A stretch of 64,000 bases of DNA from Deinandra increscens subsp. villosa. Its lineage: Eukaryota > Streptophyta > Magnoliopsida > Asterales > Asteraceae. The notes under the pieces are model-generated. The model was not told the DNA's origin. It made no database searches and was given only the letters and a program-made list of their open reading frames with translations. The DNA is taken from assembly GCA_039602395.1 (NCBI GenBank), contig JBCNJP010000017.1:95456713-95520712 (forward strand), written 5' to 3'. Below are positions 46,144 to 57,345 of the stretch, piece after piece; within the stretch, counting starts at the first letter, position 1; the number at the start of each line of letters is the position of its first letter. Position numbers and translations under genes: made by a program.

Positions 46144-47197
46144 TAGGGGTGTTCAGAATAACCGAAATCCATAAAAAACCGATATCCGAACCGTATCCGT
46201 AACCGAAAAAAACCAAACCGTAATAAAATTTCGGTTTTCGGTTCGGTTAGTAACCGTAACCGTAATAAAAATTCGGTTTTCGGTTCGGTTTACGGATACG
46301 CATTTAAAAAAACATCGGTTAATTCGGTTTATTCGGTTGAACCGGATAAACCGAAAAATATTAATATATGTTTTATTATTTATATAATTACATAATTATA
46401 TTACCAAGTTTAACCTAAATTGTCCCTAACCCTAACTTTTAGTTTAGTCGCCTCCCTCCCACTCGCTGGTCAGATTCTCAGATGCTCTCCTCCCCGTCGC
46501 CTTCCTTCTCGCTGTCAGCCGGTGACTGTGAGAGCTTCCTCACCGTCACCTTCCTTCTCGCCCGTAGCCTTCCTCCCCGTCGCCTTCCTTCACGCCGGCG
46601 ACTTTGCGAATTTCGAGAGCTTTCAATCATCATAAGGTACTTTTCTTTCGATTATCTTTTCTTTCGTTTCTCAAACTCAGGTTTGATGATGTGTTGTTCG
46701 AGGGATCGATTTATAAAACTCAGTCAGATCCAGATGGAAACTTTTATACTTTGTTTGCCCATTAATCGAGTTCTCTCTTGGTAACTTTTATACTTTGTTT
46801 GATGATGTGTTGACTAGTTGTTGTGAGATGCCTCATTATTTCTTTTATGTTTCCTTGGGTTTTGTTTCAAGTTGGATGGATTTATTTTGGTCCTTTGAAT
46901 TTGTTTGGAATGATTTATTTTGTTTCAACCTAAGATTTGGAGGCTGGAAATTGCAAGTTGCAGTGCTTTTGGTTAAATTTGGATAAATTCGGTTAATTCG
47001 GTTATATATGGTTAGTTCGGTTTTAACCGTAACTGAACCGAATTTGTTCGGTTCGGTTTCGGTTCGGTTTCGGTTCGGTTAGTCATTTTCCAAGTTCGGT
47101 TCAGTTCGGTTTTCGGTTAGGAAAAAAAAAAATTTAACCGAACTAACCGAACCGTTTAAACCGTTTTAACCGAAAACCGAACCGATGAACACCCCTA
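46144..47197. mobile_element. hAT-like non-autonomous transposon
   Basis: A perfect 8-bp duplication CCAGAGAC (46136-46143 and 47198-47205) flanks termini TAGGGGTGTTCA and TGAACACCCCTA. An 8-bp target duplication and this terminus fit the hAT superfamily. Both subterminal regions (about 250 bp each) are packed with CGGTTCGGTT and AACCGAAC motifs. The core (46430-46990) has CT-rich leader-like DNA, a donor-like AAG/GTACTT at 46636 and no transposase, so it may derive from the 5' end of an autonomous relative. Confidence 0.88.
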
Positions 47198-47205
47198 CCA
47201 GAGAC

Positions 47206-48274
47206 AACTAGATATAGATATAGCGGCTCCCCATCTTCTAGTTTCATCAATAATAGGGTTGTTGACAGGTAGTCTTTCAGGAATCTCAGGGATTCCTCGT
47301 GCTTCTCAGTCCACTCGAACTTCTTATTTTTCCTCAGGATATCGCAGAAATCCTTACTTTTTTCTGAGGATCTTGAAATGGACCTGTTGAGTGCTGCGAT
47401 TCTTCCTGTCAACCTTTGTACCTCTTTTACATTCGATGGGGACTTCAAATTTAGGAACGCTTTGATTTACTCTGGACTTGCTTCGATCCCTCTTTCGGTG
47501 ACCATGTAGCCTAAGAATTTTCCAGCTCACACCCCAAAGTGGCATTTGGAGGGGTTGAGCTTCATGTTTTACTGGTCAAGGATGTCAAAGGCGATTTGGA
47601 GGTCCCTGACATGATCTTCTGCTTTCTTGGATTTCACGACCATGTCATCTATGTAGACTTCCATCGTGTCCCCCAGTTTCTCTTTAGACATCATATTGAC
47701 GAGCCTCTGGTAGGCAGCACCTGCATTTCTTAAACCAAAAGGCATAGCAGTATAACAATAGATACCTTTCGGAGTCATAAATGCCGTATGCTCCTGGTCA
47801 CATGGTTCCATCTGAATTTGTTGGAATCCTGCTGAGGTGTCCGTGAAAGTGAGCATCTCATGACCAGTTGTGGCATCCACCATCGCATCAATATGGGGAA
47901 GTGGAAAATGATCTTTAGGACAGGCCTTATTCAAGTCTGTGTAATCAACACAAACTCTCCACTTTCCATTCGATCTTTATCTGGACCACCACCACATTTG
48001 CTAGCCACTTAGGATATTTGACTTCTCTAATCATCTTGGTTTTGAGAAGCTTGTCAACTTCCTCCTGGATGATTACATTCTTTTCTGGAGCGAACTTCCT
48101 CCTTTTTTGCTGTATAGGCCTGAAAGAAGGATCTAAACCAACTTTATGAGTAATAACATGTTTAGGGATACCTGTCATATCTTCATGCTTCCAGGTGAAA
48201 GTAAAGGTTCTGGCTTTCAGCAGCTGATCCAATTTTTCTTCGACACCTGCTTGGATGCCTGTTCCGACGAGCAC
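47206..48274 (-). pseudogene. Reverse transcriptase of E4
   Basis: Minus-strand pieces in order: 48274-47945 with KHVITHKVGLDPSFRPI and KWLANVVVV, then a frameshift; 47934-47569 with TFTDTSAGFQQIQM, PFGLRNAGAAYQRLV and the catalytic VYIDDMVVKS; then 47448-47206 with VQRLTGRIAALNRSISRS, LTGRIAALN being a Tat-type thumb motif. Another frame break lies near 47560. The hAT-like insertion separates it from RNase H. TSAGFQQ has serine where Y is usual (SGYHQ in E3), which is common in this lineage. Confidence 0.88.
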
Positions 48275-48364
48275 CTTGATTTCAGGATTCTCAGGGTCTA
48301 GGAGGACTTCTTTGACATCAAGCTCCCTGTCCTCCTGTACCTCAAGTGCCCTTTTCTGTAATTG

Positions 48365-48810
48365 CTATCCCTTCGTTACCTTAGTGGTGTTCTTCATTGA
48401 TGTTGAACAACAGTTATTGGCTTCCTGCTCGTTGCTTTCAATCCTTATAACTCCCCAAGGTGTAGGAAGCTTGATGCATTGATGGTAGGTTGAAGGGACC
48501 GCTTTCATCTCGTGTATCCATAAGCTGCCAAGAATTATATTGCAACAATAGAGAGAATCTATAACAAAAAACTTTTGCATAGATTTTACCCCCTCTATGT
48601 ATACTAGCAACCTGATGTCCCCAACGACACTTTTAGTTTCACCACTAAAGCCAACCCGGACCGAGGATCTTGTAACTATTTTCGGTTTCTGGGAACCCCA
48701 TCTTCTTGAGCACATCAAGACAGATTATATTTACTGAGCTTCCATTATCAATCAGGATCTTGCGGACAAAATGGTTAGCAATATATAAAGTGACCACAAG
48801 ACTATCATGT
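48365..48810 (-). pseudogene. Protease region of E4
   Basis: Around 48730-48790 the minus strand reads RKILIDNGSSVNII, the aspartic protease active site, with DNG instead of the usual DTG or DSG. It continues into LKKMGFPE, a frameshift near 48690, then YIEGVKSMQKFFVID and ILGSLWIHEMKAVPSTYHQ to 48365. DNG variants occur in some Tat elements, so this need not be a mutation. Confidence 0.72.
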
Positions 48811-48899
48811 GAGGATCCTGAACATGAGAACGGTCAACGATCGCTCTCATCAAAGGATATCAGTTTGTCTTGAGTTAAAGTGGATGTTCGGACAGGTAT

Positions 48900-49746
48900 G
48901 TCGCCCTGTTCAGATTTTAGATTCTTTAGCATGCTTCTTGGCTGAGGAATACGAAGTGCCGCAGATGTCTGAGCCTCCTGAGATGAAGTTGATTATTTGA
49001 GCATCCTGAGGTGGAGAAGCTGCTCTCTGAGGCACCTTGTCGGCTTCCTGAGTCTTGACCTTCTTTCTGCCTATCAACCTTTTAAGATGCCCCTTACTAA
49101 GTAGATAGATAATTTCCTTCCGAAGTGCTATGCATTCTTCTGTTAGGTGGCCAAAGTCTTCGTGGAAGGCGCACCACTTGGTTTTGTCTTTCCAGGATCC
49201 CTGCTTATCATTTTTTCTAGGCCATCTTGCCTTTTCGCCAAGATCCTACATTGCACACATTAGGCCACGAATGTCAACAGAAAAACAATACTCAGATACC
49301 TTAGGATACTCCTCATCATCATCATCCTGCTCTACAGTATAGACTTTGTGATTATCTGGTTTGGAGTATGAACGGGATCTATACGGCTTCCCAGGAGATT
49401 CCACCTTCTTGCTGTTAGGATCATATTTAGGAACATCCAATCTTTGGTGGATCTTTTTGTCATCTTCTAAACGGATAAACCTCAAGGCTCTGCTGCGTAC
49501 TTCAACGAGATTCCTGCAAGGAGTCATGACAAGATCATCATAAAAACGTGAATCTTTAGAGAGCCCCATTTTAAAGGCTTCGACGGCTGCTGCCATATCC
49601 AGATGAGGAATTTCGAGAGATTCTCGTCCGAATCTAGCAATGTATTCTATGACCGGTTCATCTGGCTTCTAAACTATTCGGTATAGGTCACCTGTGAGCA
49701 TCTCAAAGGTTCTGCTGCAAGAAAATTAGTTGTTAAACAGGTTAAC
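48900..49746 (-). pseudogene. Gag C-terminal part of E4
   Basis: Continues gag left of the E5 insertion. The minus strand reads LFNN, a stop, RTFEMLTGDLYRI, a TAG, KPDEPVIEYIARF, then the open frame 49596-49246 (MAAAVEAFKMGLSKDSRFYDDL, RALRFIRLEDDKK). A nucleocapsid motif WCAFHEDFGHLTEEC lies at about 49130-49178, with cysteine and histidines in the Tat-type arrangement. The 49246 frame ends by frameshift before this motif. Confidence 0.82.
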
Positions 49747-49914
49747 TGTAACACCCTAAGAATTCAGGTTAAGTTACGTTCATAAAAAATAAAAATAAAA
49801 GTATTAAAGTAACTAAACAACCTATACGGCTCGTACAATCTCAATATAATGCTTATAGGTTTAGACGGCTAACCGTAAAATCCTAAGTATACTGTTAGTA
49901 ATATTAAATATTGT

Positions 49915-49976
<62 letters not shown>

Positions 49977-49977
49977 T
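49915..49977. repeat. (AAT)n microsatellite, left part
   Basis: About 20 AAT units. With 54694-54783 it brackets the inserted block; both may be one original microsatellite split by insertion. Confidence 0.9.
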
Positions 49978-49980
49978 TTT

Positions 49981-50229
49981 TAGAACCCGCACGTTGCCAC
50001 GGGAAAAATGTAAAAGGAAAAAATGTTTTAGTATGCTAAAAACATAAAAAACAAAAACCCGAAACAGAAAAAATAGTAAAAATACAAAAAATAAAAATAA
50101 AATCACTTTACTACTATATATTTTTTAAAAAAATGATAATCACTCTAATACTACTTTCACCAAAGTTATATTTTGTATTAGGTAAATAAAAGGCACGAAA
50201 TAAAAATTAACCAAGGAAATAACTTGTTT
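49981..50229 (-). mobile_element. Helitron-like 3' end, reverse orientation
   Basis: The reverse strand reads CCCGTGGCAACGTGCGGG, a stable hairpin, then TTCTAA, a CTRR-type end, at 49981-50001. The spacing is short and the flanking T is missing, so the boundary is uncertain. Downstream is AT-rich filler. Confidence 0.45.
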
Positions 50230-50735
50230 ACTTCAAATTGATTTCCATCAACAATCGAAACTTAACATGGTGAATTCAAATTTATAGTCTAATCTGACGG
50301 TGTAGATTGTATCGGTGGATAAAAACTATAAACCAAAGTGTCTTTCACATGACACTTGACACCTGGTCATCGTATATTTCCTCCAGAAACCCCTCCTTCT
50401 CAAACCCTGCCTTCTCCAGTACCCTCTGGCCTCTGAGATCCTTTATACTCCACATCGACAAACTCCTGCAACCTCACTATCTTTGGAAACTCCATCAAGA
50501 CCCGCTTCATCACCATCTTCAATCGAATAGCAAAGAAGAAGAAAACGGATGATGGCCTCTTATTATTTATGTCATCTGTTAAAAAAAAATTAGTCTTCTA
50601 CCAAACATGCAATTAATGTAAGGATAAATTTTTACATATCCAAGGCTAAATCGTTATCCACAAACACGTACAACTCAAATCTCCTCTCCGGTAACGTTAC
50701 TTCGTCGCCGATGTTGAAAACGGCCAAGGCCACTC
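50230..50735 (-). pseudogene. Captured GNAT acetyltransferase gene fragment
   Basis: The core at about 50345-50530, minus strand, reads RVLMEFPKIVRLQEFVDVEY, then GSQR, then VLEKAGFEKEGFLEE. This is the acetyl-CoA-binding C-terminal half of plant GCN5-related N-acetyltransferases (usual pattern VDVEN-GSQRVLEKAGF-KEG). A 7-bp duplication (CAGAGGC twice, near 50425) shifts the frame after GSQR. The N-terminal half and start are missing; it ends at a TGA just past the conserved part. It lies inside transposon DNA with Helitron-like ends, so I read it as a captured host gene piece. The flanking parts of this span have no recognised content. Confidence 0.75.
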
Positions 50736-51022
50736 AGTGGCGGATCCAGGAAAGAATATCAGGGGTAGCGGGGACTAACGGGGGTTCGGGGGCAGCGTCC
50801 CCGATTTTTTTTAGGTAGTAAACGGGCTTTTAATCATATTTCTAAGACGCTTTTGATCATATTTTTAAGTAAAAGCCATAAAATTTCTTCCAGGGGTCGC
50901 GAAAAATTCGTTTCAGGGGTCGCGAAAAACCGAAAACTTATTAAAAAAAAAAAATTTACACGTCGGGGTAAAAGTTCAGGGGTAGCGGGCGCTACCCCTG
51001 GGCCCTTACTGGGTCCGCCCAT
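50736..51022. mobile_element. hAT-type MITE (287 bp)
   Basis: Flanked by an 8-bp duplication GGCCACTC (50728-50735 and 51023-51030). Termini AGTGGCGGATCCAG and CTGGGTCCGCCCAT are imperfect inverted repeats. Inside are repeated AGGGGTCGCGAAAA and GGGGTAGCGG motifs. No coding capacity. Confidence 0.78.
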
Positions 51023-51030
51023 GGCCACTC

Positions 51031-52040
51031 TGCTTGACTGATCTACTGTAGTGATTCTATGCCTTCGCTAGTTCATCGCCCAAATTATCCATCACCGCCC
51101 TTAATGTCAACAAAAAGTAACAAACTTGTTATGGCTCATTGACAGAACCGAAACACCACATAAAACTTAAACATAAGGAAGAGAAGGAGACGCTACCGGA
51201 AGGAGACGCTACCGATCCCCCACCACTGGCGGGGACGCCTGGCACCTCCTCTCCCCTAAAAACCGGTTAAATCATCCACCTCGTCGTCTGATTTGTATTT
51301 TATTTTAGTCCAAAGTTGGTGAAAAACTTATTTCACACTTAATGAAAAAACCCATTTTTCACTAGTTTTTCTCCCAAAATTCCAACAGGAAATAGAGAAT
51401 TTTAAGAAAATAGAGAGATTATAATGTGAACTGAGAGAAATTGTTAGGAAGATTTGTTTATCAAGAACTGAACTTTCACTTTCATCGTGGCAATTATGTA
51501 GTTACAAAATATGATCTAAAAACAATTAGGGCATGTGATCAACAAAGTACCAGATAGATCTTGCATGGTGTTTAAGATCTCCTCCATCTGTCAATTTGCT
51601 CTCTTTGGTTGGCGGTAAGATTCTCCGGTGAATGAATGTAAGAAAACATCTTAGAATGTCTAAAAAAGAGAGTGCGGGTGTGTGAGAGAGAAAGGGTGAG
51701 ATAAAGTGAGGGCAAAAACGGTGGACACAATAGGCTTTATGAAAAGTAAAGAATAGGTGTGTGATTGATAAATGGAATAATCTCCATTCCACGCGTTAGA
51801 TACATGGCACTCTAAGAAAGTTCATACTATGTGCCAGCGACACGTTATACACTCCGACCAGAAGAGCCTGTAGTTAGAAACCATGTGTGGTGCACGTGCA
51901 TTCAAACTAACAGAGATAAGTGTACAACATGGCATTATTTCAATGGCCAAAAAAATTTGTTGTCTAATTCCCATTAGTTTTAACGATGTACAGGATTTTC
52001 TGAGAGGAAGCCAACAATCTATTTTGTTAATATATATAAA
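51031..52040. other. Unassigned part of the inserted block
   Basis: Contains a short tandem GGAAGGAGACGCTACCG (51185-51215) and a pyrimidine-rich stretch. Reverse frame 51526-51792 has no recognised product. It may include more captured DNA. Confidence 0.35.
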
Positions 52041-52430
52041 CTAGTAAAATGATCCGCGCGTTGTCGCGGGTCGTGTGTTGATTTTGTACGTTTCTCGTTA
52101 TGCGGTTTCGTGTCAAGCTTTCCATTCGAACACGCGGGTCATTTGTACATTTCGAACACGCGGGTCGTTTGTACGTTTCTCATTTTACGAATTTCGTTTT
52201 AAGCTTTCCATTTGGAATCACATGAAGGTAAGAGATAGGATGATAATTTTCGTTTAGTGTACAACTAAGGTAAGGGATTAGGGATTTGTTGGCCTTTTTA
52301 TATGATTTTTGAAATTTTATTCTGTGTCGCTATTGTTATGTTTGTACGTATATAATGTTGACAGTTAGTAGAAAGCATCACTAACCATGTTCACTCACCA
52401 TGTCATATTCATAAGAATATTACGACCCGC
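52041..52430 (-). mobile_element. Helitron 3' end, reverse orientation
   Basis: The reverse strand reads CCGCGACAACGCGCGG (hairpin, 52053-52068), ATCATTTTA, CTAG (52041-52044), then T. This is a canonical Helitron 3' terminus. A 28-bp unit with TTCGAACACGCGGGTC is duplicated at about 52125 and 52153. The 5' end was not found; the body extends right, probably through 54320. Confidence 0.65.
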
Positions 52431-53429
52431 GTGTTGCCACGGAGGGAGACGTCTTCGAGCGGTTGTGAAAGATGATAAAGCTTGTAAAATCCTATTAAAT
52501 ATAATCATCTAAACCTTTTAAGTATATAACTTATTTAGATTGAAATTCTAAAAATTATTTAAACACAATTATGTTACCTAATTGCTTGTAATTTGTTACA
52601 ATTAAGCAAACGAAGCTTCATTTCTTTAAAAAAAAGCAATAGACTAAGATCAACATTGTTTTTTGTCTTGGATCTTCCTCGTGATTGTTTCCTACTTTGT
52701 GGTTGATTTTATCATTTTATTTAAATTAATTCAACCTCTATATATTTTAAGTAAGCTTTTATAAAGAAACTTCTAAATATAAATGAAACTTTCATAATAT
52801 TTTATGAACAATTCATCATAACAAAATTTTATAAAATATAGAAATAAAATTAAATATTTTTATTAGATGTTAAATAAAGAAATAATCTCATTTAAACTTT
52901 CAATAAACCATTTTGACTCAATTAGTTTTTCAATAAGATGCAAAGTCTAATTTGATTGCCAAAATACATGTAGGCAATTTGATTGGCAAATTTGATTGCA
53001 GAAATATGTCATAAGGAGACAATTATATAGTTCATTTAATTTACTTGTATGTATATGGAAATACCATTGTCAAAATTACAAAATCACAGATACACAATTA
53101 ATTTATGCTTGATGCATATTCACTTCAACTACTATAGCAAGTTTCCCTACCTGCTGATGTACTTCATTACAAAAGCAAGTTGATAATTTTCTACATTTGA
53201 AAATTCTTTTAGCCACTTTTTTCCATCTTTCAAATACTTTAATTTTAACAACCAAGAAAGAGAAGAAAAATCAAAAACCAAGGATAGGCTATGAAATTAT
53301 CATTACAACAAAGAAACATAGGGAAAAAGATAAAAAAGATGAAAATTATATAACTATAAGAAAAAAAAATGTCAAAACAAAAACTCTATCAAAGTGAGCT
53401 TAGATATATACTAAACTGATCATCACAAC
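52431..53429. other. AT-rich part of the Helitron-like body
   Basis: Opens with another hairpin-like CCCGCGTGTTGCCACGG (52429-52445) without a CTRR end. The remainder is AT-rich with no recognised gene; frame 53197-53397 is low-complexity lysine code. Confidence 0.35.
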
Positions 53430-54266
53430 CTGATCAGATAGAAGGCTGAGGTCAAGCCCTCGGCTGCGATAAACAATGTGTTTATCGCCACGCCGGAAAG
53501 ACGACCGTGATAGCCAAAGAAGGAATCATCATTGCTCTGTTCAAACGAAGCAAACCAAAATCATCAATGCCCAAATCAGATTATTACTCAAGACATGAAC
53601 AATCCTCTTTTAGAGGACACAATGCAACCATCTCCGCCTACAACTCCGGAAACACATCGGAGAGCAGTGATGATTTATTATACACAGATCACGACAAACA
53701 GACCAATCAGAACAAAGAAACGTTTTCAGTTCCACGCATATCAGAAAATGCATCAGAGAGGCTGAAAAGCCATCATACTTTCGGATTTCATTCGGGATCG
53801 AAGAAGATCAATCCGAAACCCTAACAACCGTCACCATCACCGCCTAACAAGCTCAGGTTAGGGCATGAATAATTTATCACATGCAACATTGAATACCCCC
53901 AGATTCACAGTGACTTGTGGCCGGAAAACCCACAATTGTAAATAACAGAGGAACAACAACGCAATCGGTGTTCCAGATGTATACCTCAGCGAAAGTGACC
54001 CACTGGCCGAAGTCGAATCTTTCCCGTCATTTTCAGATGTGGGTTACAAAAAACCCTAATCGGAACCAAATCCGACTGCCACCACACAAATCGATTCTTC
54101 GATAAACAAATTTCGCAAAAGCCCCAAAACGCAAGCAACGTTAGACGAAGCAAACTGTTGCCGCTTCAACATCACCATAGCCGGCCTTTTACAGCGTCGA
54201 CTATCGGAAATGGAGCAACAAAACTTCGTCTCTTCCATTTAAGAGAGAGAGAGAGAGATAGAGATA

Positions 54267-54300
<34 letters not shown>

Positions 54301-54320
54301 AAATCTATTTTAGATAGAGA
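53430..54320. repeat. Dispersed repeat copy B
   Basis: Related to 22441-23345. It has the conserved hairpin GCGATAAACA-ATG-TGTTTATCGC (53466-53488) inside GGCTGCGATAAA...TATCGCCACGCC, later GAAAAGCCATCA, and a closing GA microsatellite (54242-54301). The open frames here (53507-53824) do not look like a known protein. Confidence 0.55.
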
Positions 54321-54689
54321 ATAAGAGAGATGAAAGGGGTTGCTCATTTTGAATTAACAATGCTCGACCCCATATAACGAAACCCTCAATTGCAAGAGGA
54401 AGCGATGCCTGGGAAAGTGAAAGCCGGCTAGGCGGCAACCACCGGGCATCATTATCAGCAGATATAGGTCTGCATAAATAGAGAAGGAATCGTCGAATGG
54501 AGAGAGAAAAGGGAAAGTTCCAGTATATAAGCAGTGAACACCAAGCACAAATGGAGGACAACACTTGAGGTAGAGTCACACGCGTGAGTAAATAAGCAAT
54601 GTCACTCCCACTTTTAGCCAATAAAAAAATCTGTCTGACATGAATAGCACCTTATGTGTGTACAACTAAGTTCCTAATTTGATATATTG

Positions 54690-54780
<91 letters not shown>

Positions 54781-54783
54781 TAA
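54321..54783. repeat. Right end of insert and (TAA)n
   Basis: Unassigned to about 54690, then a pure TAA/ATA run of about 90 bp (54694-54783), the counterpart of 49915-49977. After it the E5 LTR sequence resumes. Confidence 0.6.
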
Positions 54784-54960
54784 TAAATTATGAAATATTT
54801 AAGGAATGTCCACGTATGTGGATGTGGGATGTAACCGATTAAAAATATAACCATCCCAAGTAAACTAGGATGTTAAGTTTTCTTCAATTCGTGATGAACA
54901 CGTAAATATAAATATTAAATACTGCTAAGTTGACACGTAGTGTACTAATATGTTGCCTTA

Positions 54961-56279
54961 GGTGCTGTTTGGTTCGTCTGTTTCATTTGGTACTGAATGA
55001 ATAAGCTGTCTGTATGGTAAAGAAGTGCTGAACAAGTAAGGTGCTGAATCATTATGTACTGTTTGTTTGAACATCTAAATGACTGTATAAAATAAACTCA
55101 AACCATAGTCACATGATTTGAATAGAATCAAAGATGTACTGGCAATTCTTATGCTAACTATTTCTATTCTTATGCCAACTAATTCTTATGAATAGAATCA
55201 AAGATGTACTAGAATCAAAAACAAGTAACTGATGTAATTTATCCAAAATACCAAAACATCCAAAATACCAAAACAAACAGGAAGTGAATTTCCAAAACAT
55301 ACTAGAGATACTACTAAATTTCCAAAACAAAATGTACCAAATTAGCCCACCCTGTACGATGTCTTCCCCATCTCCAAGAACAGTAAAATCATCCTCATCC
55401 TCCTCTGCAACAGCCTCAGCTGGTCTTCTTTTAAAACACCATCAGGGATGACTGTCGACTATAATACCGGAGTAGAAGATTGAAATAAAAGTATCCAAAT
55501 TCGTAGGGGAAGCAGCGAACCATGTAACTATGATTCAAACCATCATATAGTATCCAACATTCTAACCCTAATTCATCAACTACCTATCAATATTTGGATC
55601 AAGCATGATCAAAAAGTTAGCAAGTCATTACAATCATCATTTAAGCAAGTCCACAACAATCAATCAACAGGCATACACAGATCACTAACCTGATTTGCAT
55701 TAGAGCTGCCATTCGGGTCCAGTTTCTCAACTAATTTACACCTCAAAAACGATAAAAAACCAAACTCTTCGATCCACGAAACTAGAAATTTACAGAAACC
55801 GTAACTTTAACATGTCGAAACAAGGTATTCAAGAGCATACCCAAGTATTCAAGAGCATACCTAACTTTAATAGTTGATGAAATTTTGTCATGGGGGAAAT
55901 CGGAAATCTATGAACAGAATGACCATCGGAGGAGGAGGATGGACCGAGTGAGGAGGCAGAGGGCAGCGGCGTGGAGGCGGAGGGCAGCGGCGTGGAGGCG
56001 GAGGCGGAGGCGGAGGCAGGGTGGGAGCGGAGCCTCTATTCTGGACGATAGCGAGAGGAGAGAAAGGGGGAATGAACGTCCCGTTCTTTTTTTTTTCTTT
56101 TTAACATTGGCTGAATGATTAAGGAGGTTTTTTTTTGCTGAAGCATTAAGCTAAAATTGTCTTACCGATTAAGACATTTTTGTCTCAACCAAACAGTCTT
56201 TCCGATTAAGACATTTTTCGAAAAGACATTTTCTCCATTAAGAAGCTATATAGCTCCAAGCCTCCAACCAAACAGCCCC
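54961..56279. mobile_element. PIF/Harbinger-type element (1.3 kb)
   Basis: Flanked by TTA (54958-54960 and 56280-56282). Termini GGTGCTGTTTGGTTCG and CCAACCAAACAGCCCC are 16-bp inverted repeats with two mismatches. Subterminal regions carry ATTAAGACATTTT and its complement in repeats. The interior has short gene-like stretches but no DDE transposase. A GGCGGAGGCGGAGG-type repeat (55975-56015) encodes only low-complexity arginine/alanine code. Confidence 0.82.
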
Positions 56280-56387
56280 TTAGTCTTCCAAGTTTAAGAT
56301 ATACTTAAAGAAACCGTCCTATTAAGTCGGTTATCAAAATCCTATAAATAGGTATTTAGTTTTACTTATAACTCACAATCAAACTTC

Positions 56388-57345
56388 ATTTCTTTGCTCA
56401 TAGGAAACACATTCAGGTAGCTTTAATATTATATTTAGATATTAAGTTTAATTGTTTTAATTAGTTTATATACTTAGATTATGATTAGAACTAATTTTAG
56501 GAACTATCTTATGAGTAGTTAAAGCTAGCTATGAAGTGATTTGTTAAAAGACTCCTCGTAACCAAGGTGAGTTGATAAAGTCTTGATACACAATGTTTTC
56601 TTAAACAATAATGTCTTGTATTATGCTTTTGTATTGTGTTACATTCCGGCTTTATACATTGATATATTGGTACCATTATATTCTGGGTGGGGCCCGTAGG
56701 TTTGCCAGTAGCCTTAAGCGTAAGATTGAGTTAGGTAGGATCTCAATCTTACGTGTATAAGACTGGGGCATGGTAATGTATGGGGTTTCAGCTCAAATGC
56801 GGATGCTAACCATTGGGTAGGATATGTTGAATACATGCAAACATGCCTACATAATCAAGACAACTGATTTCTTTGCTCATAGGGAACACATTCAGGTAGC
56901 TTTAATATTATATTTAGATATTAAGTTTAATTGTTTTAATTAGTTTATATACTTAGATTATGATTAGGACTAATTTTAGGAACTATCTTATGAGTAGTTA
57001 AAGCTAGCTATGAAGTGATTTGTTAACGACTCCTCGTAACCAAGGTGAGTTGATAAAGTCTTGATACACAATGTTTTCTTAAACAATAATGTCTTGTATT
57101 ATGCTTTTGTATTGTGTTACATTCCGGCTTTATACATTGATATATTGGTACCATTATATTCTGGGTGGGGCCCGTAGGTTTCCAGCAGCCTTAAGCGTAA
57201 GATTGAGTCAGGTAGGATCTCAATCTTACGTGCATAAGACTGGGGCATGGTAATGTATGGGGTTTCGCTCAATGAATGTTAACCATTGGGTAGGATATGT
57301 TGAATACATGCAAACATGCCTACATAATCAAGACAATGATTTATA
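56388..57345 (+). repeat. 479-bp tandem duplication in E5 LTR
   Basis: TCTTTGCTCATAGG starts at 56391 and again at 56870, and the two units remain about 97-98 percent alike to CATAATCAAGACAA. Differences are small indels such as ACTGATTT against ATGATTT. It covers the presumed transcribed part right after the TATA box. Confidence 0.9.

Noticed and set aside
54666..54854. Frame encoding poly-isoleucine; also the poly-tyrosine frame at 49915-50106
   Set aside because: Both are translated trinucleotide microsatellites.
55885..56118. Arginine/alanine-rich 77-codon frame
   Set aside because: Translation of a GGCGGAGGC repeat inside a Harbinger-type element; no domain.
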